Below are positions 35,040 through 45,685 of a DNA stretch of 64,000 bases, piece by piece. The position numbers and the translations under genes are program-made. The notes under the pieces were generated by a model. The model was not told the origin of the DNA. It saw only the letters and a program-made list of their open reading frames with translations, and did not search any database. The DNA lies in assembly GCF_009674535.1 (NCBI RefSeq), contig NZ_WKJK01000002.1:558001-622000 (forward strand). Reading direction: 5' to 3'. How positions within the stretch are numbered: position 1 is the stretch's first letter; the number at the start of each line of letters is the position of its first letter. Source of the stretch: Duganella guangzhouensis (GTDB taxonomy: Bacteria > Pseudomonadota > Gammaproteobacteria > Burkholderiales > Burkholderiaceae_D).

Positions 35040-35903
35040 ATGGACGGCTCGGTAGTCACCGTCGTGCTATTTGCCGCGCTGCTGCATGCGAGCTGGAATG
35101 CGCTGGTCAAGGCCGGTCCCGACAAATATCTGATCACGCTGCTGGTGGCCTGTGGCGCCGGCCTGGTGTCGCTACCGCTGCTGCCGCTGTTGGCATGGCC
35201 GGCGCGCGACAGCTGGCCGTGGCTGCTGGCATCCGCCTGCTGCCAGGTGATCTATTACCGTCTGCTGGCGGCGGCCTACCGCCACGGCGACATGAGCCAG
35301 GCCTACCCGCTGATGCGCGGCGCGGCGCCGCTGCTGGTGGCACTGGCCAGCGTGCCGCTGCTGGGCGAACGCCTGCACTGGCTGCAGGATGTGGCGGTGA
35401 TGCTGATCTGCGGCGGCGTGCTAACGCTGACCATCCTGCGCGGCGCCAGCGTCGGCGCCGACACCGCCGCCAACCGCGAGGCGCGCCGCCGCGCCACTTT
35501 CTACGCGCTGCTGAACGCCGCCGTCATCGCCGCCTACACCATGATCGACGGCATCGGCGTGCGCCGCTCCGGCAGCCCGGCCGCCTACACTCTGTGGCTG
35601 TTCGTGCTGACCGCAGTGCTGCTACTGCTATGCTCCACCCAGCGCTGGCGCGAGCTGCCGGCCTATGCCCGCACCCATGTGCGGGTGATGCTGGTGGGCG
35701 GCGGCGGCACGCTGGCGTCCTACGGCCTGGCACTGTGGGCGATGACGCTGGCGCCGGTGGCGGCGGTGGCGGCGCTGCGCGAAACCTCGATTCTGTTCGC
35801 CGCCGTGATTGCCGCGCTGTTCCTGAAAGAGCGGCTGGCGCCCGGCCGCATCCTGGCGGTCGGCCTGATCGCCTGTGGCGCAATTGCCATGCGGCTAGGC
35901 TAA
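35040..35903 (+). CDS. EamA/DMT family transporter
   Basis: 287 aa with about ten membrane helices in two repeated EamA halves. The N-terminus (LFAALLHASWNALVKAG) and the end of each half (PLLGERLHWLQ; LFLKERLAPGRILAVGLIACG) carry the usual DMT pattern. Inner-membrane exporter or importer of small metabolites; the substrate is unknown. It starts 26 bp after the receiver gene; no RBS is obvious. Confidence 0.85.
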   Translation: MDGSVVTVVLFAALLHASWNALVKAGPDKYLITLLVACGAGLVSLPLLPLLAWPARDSWPWLLASACCQVIYYRLLAAAYRHGDMSQAYPLMRGAAPLLVALASVPLLGERLHWLQDVAVMLICGGVLTLTILRGASVGADTAANREARRRATFYALLNAAVIAAYTMIDGIGVRRSGSPAAYTLWLFVLTAVLLLLCSTQRWRELPAYARTHVRVMLVGGGGTLASYGLALWAMTLAPVAAVAALRETSILFAAVIAALFLKERLAPGRILAVGLIACGAIAMRLG

Positions 35904-35965
35904 TGCGGCCGGGTTCGGAGTAAAATAAGCCGGATAACAACTCCTTTATCAGATTGGCAGCGCAA

Positions 35966-36901
35966 ATGAACCAACTTGAACAACTCAAACAGTACACCAC
36001 CGTGGTTGCCGACACCGGCGACTTCCAGTCCATCCAGGCTTACACCCCGCGCGACGCCACCACCAACCCATCGCTGATTCTGAAGGCGGTGCAAAAGGAT
36101 GAATACAAGCCGCTGCTGGAAAAAGCCGTGCGCGACAACCTGGACGCGCCGACCGGCGAAGTGATCGACCAGTTGCTGGTCGCCTTCGGCAAGCAGATCC
36201 TGCGCGTGATTCCAGGCCGCGTGTCGACCGAGATCGACGCCGCGCTGTCGTTCAACACCAACGCCTCGGTGGCCAAGGGCCGCGACCTGATCAAGCTGTA
36301 CGAGAAAAACGGCATCGACCGTGAGCGCGTGCTGATCAAGATGGCCTCGACCTGGGAAGGCATCCGCGCCGCCGAGATCCTGGAGAAGGAAGGCATCCAC
36401 ACCAATATGACGCTGCTGTTCTCGCTGCCACAGGCGATTGCCTGCGCCGAAGCGGGTGCCCAGCTGATTTCGCCGTTCGTCGGCCGCATCTACGACTGGT
36501 ACAAAAAGTCGACCGGCATCGACTACCAAGGCGCTGAAGATCCGGGCGTGCAGTCGGTCAAGCGCATCTACAACTACTACCGCAAGTTCGGCTACAAGAC
36601 CGAGGTGATGGGCGCCAGCTTCCGCAACACCGGCCAGATCCTGGAACTGGCCGGCTGCGACCTGCTGACCATCAGCCCCGACCTGCTGCAGAAGCTGGCC
36701 GACACCAACGCGCCGCTCGAGCGCAAGCTGAATCCGGACGCCAGCAACAGCGCGCCGATCGGCAAGATCTCGATCGACGAGGCGACCTTCCGCTTCATGC
36801 TGAACGAGGACGCGATGGCGACCGAGAAGACCGCCGAGGGCATCCGCGCCTTCGTGGCCGACACCGCCAAACTGAAGCAAATCATCTCCGGCATGCGTTG
36901 A
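35966..36901 (+). CDS. tal: Transaldolase
   Basis: 311 aa from ATG at 35966. Class I transaldolase of the TalB type: [11 protein letters not shown] at 31-41, Schiff-base Lys125 in [12 protein letters not shown], and [17 protein letters not shown]. Transfers a three-carbon unit between sedoheptulose 7-phosphate and glyceraldehyde 3-phosphate in the non-oxidative pentose phosphate pathway. The RBS is weak. A strong terminator follows. Functionally linked to rpiA and zwf in this window, though separate. Confidence 0.95.
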   Translation: MNQLEQLKQYTTVVADTGDFQSIQAYTPRDATTNPSLILKAVQKDEYKPLLEKAVRDNLDAPTGEVIDQLLVAFGKQILRVIPGRVSTEIDAALSFNTNASVAKGRDLIKLYEKNGIDRERVLIKMASTWEGIRAAEILEKEGIHTNMTLLFSLPQAIACAEAGAQLISPFVGRIYDWYKKSTGIDYQGAEDPGVQSVKRIYNYYRKFGYKTEVMGASFRNTGQILELAGCDLLTISPDLLQKLADTNAPLERKLNPDASNSAPIGKISIDEATFRFMLNEDAMATEKTAEGIRAFVADTAKLKQIISGMR

Positions 36902-36924
36902 TCTGACGCGCTTTCCCGGCTGCG

Positions 36925-36964
36925 AGGCAGAAGCACGGCACGGGCCGTCCTTCTGCCTTTTTTT
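36925..36964 (+). terminator. Rho-independent terminator of tal
   Basis: AGGCAGAAG ... CTTCTGCCT outer stem (9 bp) with an inner ACGGC/GCCGT stem, followed by seven T. A strong intrinsic terminator. Confidence 0.92.
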
Positions 36965-37011
36965 GCATTACAATCTTGCATCAACTATAAAACCATGATG
37001 CGAGACTATCC

Positions 37012-38178
37012 ATGAGATTCGTCCCTCGTTGCGCCGCCGTCGCCCTGCTTGCCCTGCTGGGCGCCTGCGGTGAAAAGAAAACCGATACCGCGCCCCCTGC
37101 CCCCGCCACCGTCGCCGTGGTCACCGCCACTCCCGGCAGCGTCACCCTGAACAGCGAACTGCCCGGCCGCACCGAAGCGTCGCGGATTGCGCAGGTGCGG
37201 GCGCGCACCGCCGGCATTGTGCTGAAACGGGTCTACACCGAGGGCGGCGACGTCAAGGCGGGCGAGGTGCTGTTCCGCATCGATCCGGCGCCGTTCCAGG
37301 CGTCCTACGACAGCGCGCAAGCGGCGGTGGCCAAGGCCGAGGCCAATCTGGCCCAGGCGGAGCTGAAAGTAAAACGGTATAAGCCGTTGCTGGCGGCGCA
37401 GGCGGTCAGCCAGCAGGAATACGACGATGCGGTGACGGCGCAGAAGCAGGCGGCGGCCGATCTGGCCACCGGCAAGGCGGCGCGCACCACCGCCGGTCTG
37501 ACGCTGGGTTATGCGACGGTGACGGCGCCGATCTCGGGGCGCGTCAGCCGCGCGCTGGTGACCGAGGGCGCGCTGGTCGGCCAGGGCGAAGCGACGCCGA
37601 TGGCGACCGTGCAGCAGCTGGACCCGATTTACGTCACCATCACGCAATCGTCGACCGAGGTGCTGAAGCTGCAGCGCGCGCTGGCCGAGGGCAAGCTGAA
37701 AAACGCCGGCACCAAACGCGAGGCGCGGGTGACGCTGGTGACCGAGGATGGCCAGGTCTATCCGCATGCGGGGCGCTTGCTGTTCTCGGATGTGTCGGTG
37801 GATGAGACCACCGGTTCGGTGTCGATGCGGGCCGAGTTCCCGAATCCGCAGCGGGTGCTGCTGCCGGGGATGTACGTGCGCGCGCGGCTGGAGCAAGGCG
37901 TCAACGATGCCGCCATCACGGTGCCGCAGCAGGCCATCGTGCGCACCAATGAGGGCTCGACGGTGTTGATCGTCGGCGCCGATAACAAAGTGATTTCGCA
38001 GCCGGTGACGGCCAACGCCAACGACGGCAATAACTGGGTGGTCAGCAGTGGATTGAAAGGCGGCGAGCGCATCGTGGTCGAAGGCTTCCAGAAGGCCAAG
38101 CCCGGCGCCACCGTCAATCCGCAGCCCTGGAAAGGCCCGGTCGGCACCGCGCCCGTCGCCAACCGCCCCGCCCAATAA
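37012..38178 (+). CDS. RND efflux periplasmic adaptor lipoprotein (AcrA/MexA type)
   Basis: 388 aa. Lipoprotein signal with lipobox LLGAC (Cys20). Biotinyl-lipoyl-like halves flank an alpha-helical hairpin (residues about 95-165, QAAVAKAEANLAQAELKVKR), then beta-barrel and membrane-proximal domains, the membrane fusion protein layout. It bridges the inner-membrane pump and the outer-membrane channel encoded by the next two genes. First gene of a three-gene RND operon; no regulator gene is adjacent. Confidence 0.93.
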   Translation: MRFVPRCAAVALLALLGACGEKKTDTAPPAPATVAVVTATPGSVTLNSELPGRTEASRIAQVRARTAGIVLKRVYTEGGDVKAGEVLFRIDPAPFQASYDSAQAAVAKAEANLAQAELKVKRYKPLLAAQAVSQQEYDDAVTAQKQAAADLATGKAARTTAGLTLGYATVTAPISGRVSRALVTEGALVGQGEATPMATVQQLDPIYVTITQSSTEVLKLQRALAEGKLKNAGTKREARVTLVTEDGQVYPHAGRLLFSDVSVDETTGSVSMRAEFPNPQRVLLPGMYVRARLEQGVNDAAITVPQQAIVRTNEGSTVLIVGADNKVISQPVTANANDGNNWVVSSGLKGGERIVVEGFQKAKPGATVNPQPWKGPVGTAPVANRPAQ

Positions 38179-38190
38179 CCGGGAGCGCAC

Positions 38191-41100
38191 ATGGCCAAGT
38201 TCTTTATTGACCGCCCGGTGTTCGCGTGGGTCATCGCGCTGTTCATCCTGCTCGGCGGGATGCTGGCGATTACCGTGCTGCCGGTGTCGCAGTACCCGAC
38301 CATCGCTCCGCCGTCGATCGTCATCACCGCCAACTACCCCGGCGCCACCGCGCAGGTGCTGGACGACGCCGTCACCAGCGTGATCGAACAGGAGATGAAC
38401 GGCGCCGACGGCCTGCAATACGTGGAATCGCAAAGCGAAGCCAGTGGCGCCGTCACCATCACCGTCACCTTCGTCCCCGGCACCAATCCGGACCTGGCGG
38501 CGGTGGACGTGCAGAACCGCATCAAACGGGTTGAATCGCGGCTGCCGGCCGCCGTCACCCAGCAGGGCGTGCAGGTCAACAAGGCCCGTTCCAACATCCT
38601 GATGTTCGTCGGTCTGACCTCCACCGATGGCCGCCTCGACCCGACCGGCCTCGGTGACTACATGGCGCGCAACGTCGTCAACGAAGTCAAACGCATTCCC
38701 GGCGTCGGTCAGGCGCAGTTGTTCGGCACCGAACGCGCGATGCGGATCTGGGTCGACCCGGTGAAACTGATCGGCCTCAAAATGACCATGGCCGACGTCA
38801 CCGCCGCCATCAAGGCACAGAACGCGCAAGTCACTTCCGGCACGCTGGGCGACCTGCCCAGCCCCGCCAGCCAAACGTATTCGGCGCCGATCGTGGTGAC
38901 CGGCCAGCTCTCGTCCACCACCGAATTCGCCCGCATCGTTTTGCGCGCCAATCCGGATGGCTCGCTGGTGCGGCTGAAAGACGTGGCGCGGGTTGAGATG
39001 GGCGGCGCCAGCTTCACCACCAACGCGCGCCTGAACGGCCAGCCGTTCGCCGCGCTGGCGGTGCAGTTGTCGCTGACCGGTAACGCGCTGCAGACCGCCA
39101 CAGCCGTCAAGGACAAGATGGAGCAGCTGTCCAAATACTTCCCGCCCGGCGTCAAATACACCGTCCCCTACGACACCTCGCTGTTCGTCAAAATCTCCAT
39201 CGAAGAAGTGGTGAAAACCCTGCTGGAAGCGGTGCTGCTGGTGTTCCTGGTGATGTACCTGTTCCTGCAAAACATCCGCTACACGCTGATCCCCACCATC
39301 GTGGTGCCGGTGGCGCTGATGGGTACCTTCGCCGCCATGCAGCTGTTCGGCTTCTCGATCAACGTGCTGACCATGTTCGGCATGGTGCTGGCGATCGGCA
39401 TCCTGGTCGACGACGCCATCGTGGTGGTGGAAAACGTCGAGCGCATCATGAGCGAAGAAGGCTTGTCGCCGCGCGAGGCCACCCGCAAGGCCATGGGCCA
39501 GATCACCGGCGCCATCATCGGCATCACGCTGGTGCTGGTGGCGGTGTTCATTCCGATGGCCTTCTTCGGCGGCGCGGTGGGCGCGATCTACCGCCAGTTC
39601 TCGCTGGCGATGGTGTCGGCCATGCTGTTCTCCGCGCTGATGGCGCTGACCCTGACGCCGGCGCTGTGCGCCACCATGCTCAAGCCGGTGGAAGCCGGAC
39701 ATCACCACGAGAAGAAAGGCTTCTTCGGCTGGTTCAACCGCAAATTCGCGGTGACCGCCAGCGGCTACCAGGGCGTGATCGCCAACATCCTCAAGCGCAC
39801 CGGCCGTTATCTGATCATCTTCGCGCTGCTGTGCGGCGTGGTCGGCTGGCTGTATGTGAAGCTGCCGTCGTCGTTCCTGCCCAACGAGGATCAGGGCTAT
39901 CTGATCACCAACGTGCAGCTGCCGCCGGGCGCATCCACCTCACGCACCCAGGCCGTGCTGGCGCAGGTTGATGCCTACTTCCGCAAGCAGCCCGCCGTGG
40001 CGCGCACGATCGCGGTGGCAGGTTTCTCGTTCTCAGGTAATGGCCAGAATGCGGGCCTGGTGTTCATCCCGCTCAAAGACTGGAAGGAGCGCGGGCCGGA
40101 CGAATCGGCGCAGGCGATTGCGCAGCACGCGTTTAGCGCGTTGTCCGGCATACCGGATGCGATCATCTATCCGCTTAGTCCTCCGCCGATCCGCGAACTG
40201 GGTAACGCCACCGGCATCACCGCGCGCCTGCAGGACCGCAGCGCACAGGGCCACGCCGCCCTGGTGGCCGCGCGCAACCAGTTGCTGGAGCTGGCCGCGA
40301 AAAGCGCGGTGCTCAAAGGCGTGCGGCCAGAAGGCCTGGAAGACGCGCCGCAGCTACAGGTCGATATCGACCGCGAAAAAGCCAACGCGCTGGGTGTCAG
40401 CTTTGCCGACATCAACGCCATGCTGTCGACCGCGCTGGGCTCCTCCTACGTCAACGACTTCGCCAGCAGCGGGCGGCAGCAGCGCGTGATCGTGCAAGCC
40501 GACGCGCCACGCCGCCTGCAACCGAACGACATCATGCAGCTCAACGCGCGCAGCGCCAGCGGCACCATGGTGCCGTTCTCCTCGTTCGCCAGCTCGCACT
40601 GGATACAAGGCCCGGTGCAGTTGGTGCGCTACAACGGCTATCCGGCCATCAAGCTGACCGGCGACGCCGCGCCCGGCCGCTCCACCGGCGAGGCGATGGC
40701 GGAACTGGAACGATTGGCCGAGCAACTGCCGCCCGGCTTCGGCATCGAATGGACCGGCCAGTCGCTGGAAGAAAAAACCTCCGGCTCGCAGGCGCCGATG
40801 CTGTTCGCGCTGTCGCTGCTGGCCGCCTTCCTGGTGCTGGCCGCGCTGTATGAAAGCGAATCGATCCCGATCGCGGTGCTGCTGGTGGTGCCGCTCGGCG
40901 TGCTGGGCGCGCTGCTTGGCGCGCACCTGCGCGATCTGCCGAACGATGTGTACTTCAAGGTCGGCCTGATCGCCATCATCGGCCTGTCGGCCAAGAACGC
41001 GATTCTGATCATCGAATTCGCCAAGGATCTGCAGGCGCAAGGCAAGGGACTGATCGAAGCCACGCTGGAAGCGGTGCACCTGCGCTTCCGCCCCATCATC

Positions 41101-41343
41101 ATGACCTCGCTGGCGTTCATCCTCGGCGTGCTGCCGCTGGTGATCGCCACCGGCGCCGGTTCGGCCAGCCAGCGTGCCATCGGCACCGGCGTGATGGGCG
41201 GGATGATTACCGCCACCGTGCTGGCGGTGTTCCTGGTGCCGGTGTTCTTCGTCGTGATCCGCCGCATCTTCAAAGGCAGCGAGCGTCAGCGCAAACTGGC
41301 AGCACATGAAATGAACGACAAAAACCATGAGACCTATGACTAA
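38191..41343 (+). CDS. RND multidrug efflux pump (AcrB/MexB type, HAE1)
   Basis: 1050 aa, the usual length for HAE1 pumps. Starts MAKFFIDRPVFAWVIALFI as in AcrB. Twelve membrane helices with two large periplasmic loops. GILVDDAIVVVENVERIM carries the paired aspartates of TM4 for proton transfer; the TM10 lysine lies in GLSAKNAILIIEFAKD. Exports hydrophobic toxic compounds with the proton gradient. RBS GGGAGC before the ATG; 12 bp after the adaptor gene, and 17-bp overlap with the channel gene. Confidence 0.95.
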   Translation: MAKFFIDRPVFAWVIALFILLGGMLAITVLPVSQYPTIAPPSIVITANYPGATAQVLDDAVTSVIEQEMNGADGLQYVESQSEASGAVTITVTFVPGTNPDLAAVDVQNRIKRVESRLPAAVTQQGVQVNKARSNILMFVGLTSTDGRLDPTGLGDYMARNVVNEVKRIPGVGQAQLFGTERAMRIWVDPVKLIGLKMTMADVTAAIKAQNAQVTSGTLGDLPSPASQTYSAPIVVTGQLSSTTEFARIVLRANPDGSLVRLKDVARVEMGGASFTTNARLNGQPFAALAVQLSLTGNALQTATAVKDKMEQLSKYFPPGVKYTVPYDTSLFVKISIEEVVKTLLEAVLLVFLVMYLFLQNIRYTLIPTIVVPVALMGTFAAMQLFGFSINVLTMFGMVLAIGILVDDAIVVVENVERIMSEEGLSPREATRKAMGQITGAIIGITLVLVAVFIPMAFFGGAVGAIYRQFSLAMVSAMLFSALMALTLTPALCATMLKPVEAGHHHEKKGFFGWFNRKFAVTASGYQGVIANILKRTGRYLIIFALLCGVVGWLYVKLPSSFLPNEDQGYLITNVQLPPGASTSRTQAVLAQVDAYFRKQPAVARTIAVAGFSFSGNGQNAGLVFIPLKDWKERGPDESAQAIAQHAFSALSGIPDAIIYPLSPPPIRELGNATGITARLQDRSAQGHAALVAARNQLLELAAKSAVLKGVRPEGLEDAPQLQVDIDREKANALGVSFADINAMLSTALGSSYVNDFASSGRQQRVIVQADAPRRLQPNDIMQLNARSASGTMVPFSSFASSHWIQGPVQLVRYNGYPAIKLTGDAAPGRSTGEAMAELERLAEQLPPGFGIEWTGQSLEEKTSGSQAPMLFALSLLAAFLVLAALYESESIPIAVLLVVPLGVLGALLGAHLRDLPNDVYFKVGLIAIIGLSAKNAILIIEFAKDLQAQGKGLIEATLEAVHLRFRPIIMTSLAFILGVLPLVIATGAGSASQRAIGTGVMGGMITATVLAVFLVPVFFVVIRRIFKGSERQRKLAAHEMNDKNHETYD

Positions 41344-42784
41344 GCTTCCCGCCGCCCGCGCCACCCTCGCCGCGCTGTCGGGCGCCGCGCTGCTGTCGGC
41401 TTGCTCACTGGCACCGACTTATCAACGGCCGGCGGCACCGGTGGCCGCTACCTTCCCCGCCGACAGCGTCGGTGCGGCAGCGCGCACCAGCGTGCCGCTA
41501 CCGTTGGCCGCCAACGCCAGGACCGCCGTCGATACCGGCTGGCGCGACTACTTCCCCGAGCCGCGCCTGCAAAGCCTGATCGCCGCCGCGCAGGAGAACA
41601 ACCGCGACCTGCGCACCGCCGTGCTACGCATCGAAGAAGCGCGCGCGCTGTACAACGTGCAGTCGGCCGACCGCCTGCCCAACCTGAACGCCAGCGTGGC
41701 CGACACCCGCGCCAAGACCCCGGCCTTTCTGTCCTCGACCGGCGTCAGCACCATCGGCAAGCGTTACGACGTCGGCGTCTCGGTGTCCTCGTTCGAGCTG
41801 GATTTCTTCGGCCGCGTTAAAAGCCTGAGCGACGCCGCGCTGTCCACCTACCTCGCCACCGACGAAGCGCGCATGGCGGCGCAGATCGCGCTGGTGGCGC
41901 AAGTGGCCCAGGCGTACTACACCGAACGTGCCTACGCCGAACAATACGCGCTGGCACAGCAAACCTACGAGGCGCGCGCCCGCACCTACCAGTTGACGCA
42001 GCAGCGCGCCGAAGTTGGCGCGTCGTCGCGGCTCGACCTGCGCTCCAACGAAACGCTGATGGAGACCGCGCGCGCCGCCGCGCTGGCACTGGCACGCCAG
42101 CGCGCCCAGGCCGAAAACGCGCTGACACTGCTGGTCGGCCAGGCGCCGGCATCGGCCGCCGCTGGCGCGCTGCCGGATGCGCGTCAGCTCGACAACATGA
42201 GCGCGCTGCCTGCCGGCCTGCCGTCCGACCTGCTGATCCGCCGTCCCGACATCCGCGCCGCCGAGCTGCGCCTGAAAGCCGCCAACGCCAACATCGGCGC
42301 CGCGCGTGCCGCCTTCTTCCCGCGCATCAGCCTGACGGCGGCGCTGGGCAGCAGCAGCCCGTCGCTGCACGGCCTGTTCGACAGCGGCTCCGGCAGCTGG
42401 TCATTCGCGCCGCAGCTGACACTGCCGATCTTCGACGCCGGCCGCAATCGCGCCAACCTCACACTGGCCGAAGTCCGCAACAACCTCGCCGTAGCCGACT
42501 ACGAGAAAACCATCCAGACCGCATTCCGCGAAGTGGCCGACGCACTGGCCGCGCGCGACTACCTGGGCGAACAGGAAGCAGCACAGCGCGCCGTGCAGGA
42601 AGCGCAGGCCGACCGCCTGAAGCTGCTACAACTGCGCTTCGACAACGGCGTCGCCAGCTCGCTGGACGTGCTGGACGCACAGCGCGAACTATTCAGCGCC
42701 CAGCAATCGCTGGTACAAGTACGACTGCTGCGCACCACCACCGCCATTGACCTGTACCGCGCCCTGGGGGGCGGTTTACAATAA
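41327..42784 (+). CDS. RND efflux outer-membrane channel lipoprotein (NodT/OprM type)
   Basis: 485 aa. Lipoprotein signal with lipobox LLSAC (Cys26), then CSLAPTYQRPAAPV, the classic N-terminus of the NodT/OprM family. Two outer-membrane-efflux-protein repeats (RTAVLRIEEARALYNVQ; LRLKAANANIGAARAAFFPR) form the trimeric beta-barrel/alpha-tunnel. Completes the tripartite pump with the two genes before. An in-frame ATG at 41336 is an alternative start. Confidence 0.93.
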   Translation: MRPMTKLPAARATLAALSGAALLSACSLAPTYQRPAAPVAATFPADSVGAAARTSVPLPLAANARTAVDTGWRDYFPEPRLQSLIAAAQENNRDLRTAVLRIEEARALYNVQSADRLPNLNASVADTRAKTPAFLSSTGVSTIGKRYDVGVSVSSFELDFFGRVKSLSDAALSTYLATDEARMAAQIALVAQVAQAYYTERAYAEQYALAQQTYEARARTYQLTQQRAEVGASSRLDLRSNETLMETARAAALALARQRAQAENALTLLVGQAPASAAAGALPDARQLDNMSALPAGLPSDLLIRRPDIRAAELRLKAANANIGAARAAFFPRISLTAALGSSSPSLHGLFDSGSGSWSFAPQLTLPIFDAGRNRANLTLAEVRNNLAVADYEKTIQTAFREVADALAARDYLGEQEAAQRAVQEAQADRLKLLQLRFDNGVASSLDVLDAQRELFSAQQSLVQVRLLRTTTAIDLYRALGGGLQ

Positions 42785-42788
42785 TCGC

Positions 42789-43865
42789 ATGAGCAGCTCC
42801 CCCATCACCATCCGCCTCGGCCAGCGCGCGCGGCAGCGTATCGCTGCTGACGGCGTGCAGGCCGCCGATATCGCCATCGTTCCCGCCGCCGCCGGCGGCC
42901 CCAAAGGCTTGATACTGCACGGTCTCGATTGCTGGATGTTCGGTGAATTCTTCCGCCACGCGCCACGCCAGCGGCGGCTGGTTGGGGCGTCCATCGGCGC
43001 CTGGCGCATGGCTGCTTCGGCGTTTCAGGATCCGGTGGCGGCGCATCGGCGGTTGGCGCGCCTGTACGCCGGTCAACGCTATCCCAACAAGGTAACGCCG
43101 GACTACGTCAGCCGCACCTGCCGCGCCCTGCTCGACGAGCTGCTCGACGGCCGTGGCGCGGAAGCGATTCAGCATCCGCAGTATCAGCTGTCGATCCTGA
43201 CGGTGCGCGGCATCGGTGCGCTCGGCAGCACCAACGGCGCGCGCTGGCGCGAGATGACCGGCTTCCTGCTGGCCGCCGCCGGCAACGCGCTGTCGCGCAA
43301 GCGTCTGGCGGCGTCGATGGAGCGCGTGGTGTTCCACCACCATCATGACGATGCAAGCTGGCTGCGCGATGGCTTCGACGCTTTCGCCAACCACTTTGTC
43401 GCGCTGTCGGACGCCAACCTGCGCGATGCGCTGCTGGCCTCCGGCTCGATCCCGCTGGTGCTGGAGGCGGTGACCGATATCGCCGGCGCCCCGGCCGGCG
43501 CCTATTGGGACGGTGGCCTGATCGACTATCACCTGCACCTGCCCTACCAGCGCGATCCCGGCCTGGTGCTGTACCCGCACTTCAGCGATTACATCGTGCC
43601 CGGATGGCTGGACAAGTCAATGCCGTGGCGCCGCGCGCGCGATCAGGCGCTGGACAATATGATCCTGGTGTCGCCCTCGCCGGAGTTTGTGGCCAGTCTG
43701 CCCAACGCCAAACTCCCGGACCGCAAGGACTTCAAGGTCTACGGCCAGGACCACGAACGCCGCAACCGCGACTGGCTGCAGGCGATCGGCGAAAGCCAAC
43801 GCATGGCCGATGCCTTCGCCCGCTGGTGCGAGCAACCGGATCTGAAACAGACCGTCAGCTTTTGA
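42789..43865 (+). CDS. Patatin-like phospholipase
   Basis: 358 aa from ATG at 42789. Oxyanion motif AAGGPKG (34-40), nucleophile elbow GASIG (66-70, Ser68) and the catalytic Asp in the WDGG motif make the Ser-Asp dyad of patatins. No signal peptide or membrane segment, so a cytosolic lipid acyl hydrolase is likely; export cannot be excluded. No Shine-Dalgarno is present; TACAAT lies 6 nt before the ATG, suggesting a leaderless mRNA separate from the efflux operon that ends 4 bp upstream. Confidence 0.85.
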   Translation: MSSSPITIRLGQRARQRIAADGVQAADIAIVPAAAGGPKGLILHGLDCWMFGEFFRHAPRQRRLVGASIGAWRMAASAFQDPVAAHRRLARLYAGQRYPNKVTPDYVSRTCRALLDELLDGRGAEAIQHPQYQLSILTVRGIGALGSTNGARWREMTGFLLAAAGNALSRKRLAASMERVVFHHHHDDASWLRDGFDAFANHFVALSDANLRDALLASGSIPLVLEAVTDIAGAPAGAYWDGGLIDYHLHLPYQRDPGLVLYPHFSDYIVPGWLDKSMPWRRARDQALDNMILVSPSPEFVASLPNAKLPDRKDFKVYGQDHERRNRDWLQAIGESQRMADAFARWCEQPDLKQTVSF

Positions 43866-43951
43866 CTGTTCTCAAACAGCAACACCCCATACACATCGCC
43901 GCCGGACAGGCGCATACTTGACTCCCGCTATCCTGTTGGGAGTGATTGATC

Positions 43952-45685
43952 ATGAACGTTCTGTCACAGTTGCGCATCGGTACACGGCTCGCCATCGGTT
44001 TCGCGATCGTGCTGCTGCTGGCCGTTCTGGCCACTTCGGTCGCCCTGGTCAACGCTCGCGCCAACGCCCAGGCCACGCGCGACATGATGGAGCAGCCGCT
44101 GGCCAAAGAGCGCCTGGTGGCTGACTGGTATGTGCTGATCTACTCCGCCATCGCCCGCACCGCGCTGATCGCCCGCAGCTCGGACGAGAAGCTCAGTGAT
44201 ACTTTTGCCGACGTCATCGCCGCCAGCGCCAAGCGCGGTGGCGAGCTGCTGGAACAGATCAAAAAGATGGACCAGAACGATGAAGAGCGCAAGATGCTGG
44301 AACAGATCACGGATCTGCGCAACAAATATCAAAAAGTTAAAAACGAGGTGATGAACGCCCGCAAGGCCGGTGACGGCGCCAAGGCCGAGGCGCTGTTCAA
44401 GGACAGCTTCACCACGTCGGCCGAAGCGTATCAAAGCCGCGTCAAGGATTTTCTGGCCCTGCAGCGCAAGGACATCGACAATACCGCGCACGACATCGAC
44501 GCCGCCAATTCCCGCTCCAATACGCTGCTGATGGTGCTGGCGCTGCTGATGGTGGGCCTGGGTTCGGTGGCGGCGTGGATTATTTCGCGTTCGATCACGG
44601 TGCCGCTGAAGTCCGCCGTCGATATCGCCACCACGGTGGCCAACGGCGACCTGACCACGCAGTTCGCGGCGCAGAACAACAAGGATGAAATCGGCGATCT
44701 GATGAAGGCGCTGCGTGGCATGAACGATGCGCTGCGCGAGGTGGTGAGCCAGGTGCAGATCGGCACCAACACCATCGCCACCGCGTCCAATGAAATCGCG
44801 GCCGGGAATATGGACCTGTCGCAGCGCACCGAGCAGCAAGCCGGCTCGCTGGAGGAAACCGCGTCGTCGATGGAAGAGCTGACCTCCACCGTGCGCCAGA
44901 ACGCGGAAAATGCCAAGCAGGCCAACCAGCTGGCGCAAGCCGCCTCCGAGGTGGCGGAAAAAGGCGGCGCGATTGTCGGTCAAGTGGTCGACACCATGGG
45001 GTCGATCAACGATTCGTCGCGCAAGATTTTCGACATCATCAGCGTCATCGACGGCATCGCGTTCCAGACCAATATCCTGGCGCTGAATGCGGCGGTGGAA
45101 GCGGCGCGCGCTGGCGAACAAGGACGCGGCTTCGCGGTGGTGGCGTCCGAGGTGCGCAATCTGGCGCAGCGCTCGGCCGGCGCGGCCAAGGAGATCAAGG
45201 AGTTGATCGGCAATTCGGTCGAGCAGGTGGATATCGGTTCGAAGCTGGTGCAGCAAGCCGGCAGCACCATGGGCGATGTGGTGGCCAGCGTGCGCCGCGT
45301 CACCGACATCATGGGCGAGATTACCTCGGCCAGCAGTGAGCAGAGCATCGGCATCGATCAGGTTAACGGTGCGATCACGCAGATGGATCAGGTGACGCAG
45401 CAGAATGCGGCGCTGGTGGAGCAAGCCGCCGCCGCTGCCACCAGCATGCAGGAACAGGCGCAGCGACTGGCGGATGTGGCCTCGTCCTTCAAGCTGGGAC
45501 ACGATGGACTGCATGGCGCGGTGAAGGCCGCGCCGGCGGCGGTGAAGCGCCCCGCCGCGCCGGCGCCACGTCCGGCAGCGCCACCGCGCGCGGTGGCCAA
45601 ACGCCCGGCGCCCAAGCTGGCCAGCGCCAGCAGCGCGTCCAAACCCGCCACCGTTGGCGGCGACAAGGACTGGGAAGAATTTTAA
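43952..45685 (+). CDS. Methyl-accepting chemotaxis protein with C-terminal xWxxF tail
   Basis: 577 aa from ATG at 43952 (GGGAG 9 nt upstream). TM1 at about 13-33, periplasmic helical-bundle ligand domain (34-190) of the four-helix type, TM2 near 190-213, HAMP, then the signalling domain with tip [18 protein letters not shown] and [15 protein letters not shown] flexible Ala/Pro/Lys-rich linker (residues about 525-570) ends in KDWEEF. Such xWxxF ends tether CheR and CheB for methylation in E. coli-type receptors. Its stop overlaps the convergent hemW stop. Confidence 0.93.
   Translation: MNVLSQLRIGTRLAIGFAIVLLLAVLATSVALVNARANAQATRDMMEQPLAKERLVADWYVLIYSAIARTALIARSSDEKLSDTFADVIAASAKRGGELLEQIKKMDQNDEERKMLEQITDLRNKYQKVKNEVMNARKAGDGAKAEALFKDSFTTSAEAYQSRVKDFLALQRKDIDNTAHDIDAANSRSNTLLMVLALLMVGLGSVAAWIISRSITVPLKSAVDIATTVANGDLTTQFAAQNNKDEIGDLMKALRGMNDALREVVSQVQIGTNTIATASNEIAAGNMDLSQRTEQQAGSLEETASSMEELTSTVRQNAENAKQANQLAQAASEVAEKGGAIVGQVVDTMGSINDSSRKIFDIISVIDGIAFQTNILALNAAVEAARAGEQGRGFAVVASEVRNLAQRSAGAAKEIKELIGNSVEQVDIGSKLVQQAGSTMGDVVASVRRVTDIMGEITSASSEQSIGIDQVNGAITQMDQVTQQNAALVEQAAAAATSMQEQAQRLADVASSFKLGHDGLHGAVKAAPAAVKRPAAPAPRPAAPPRAVAKRPAPKLASASSASKPATVGGDKDWEEF

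Noticed and set aside
37006..39708. A 900-codon minus-strand frame opposite the RND adaptor and pump
   Set aside because: Antisense shadow of two clearly conserved genes; His/Arg/Gly-rich composition.
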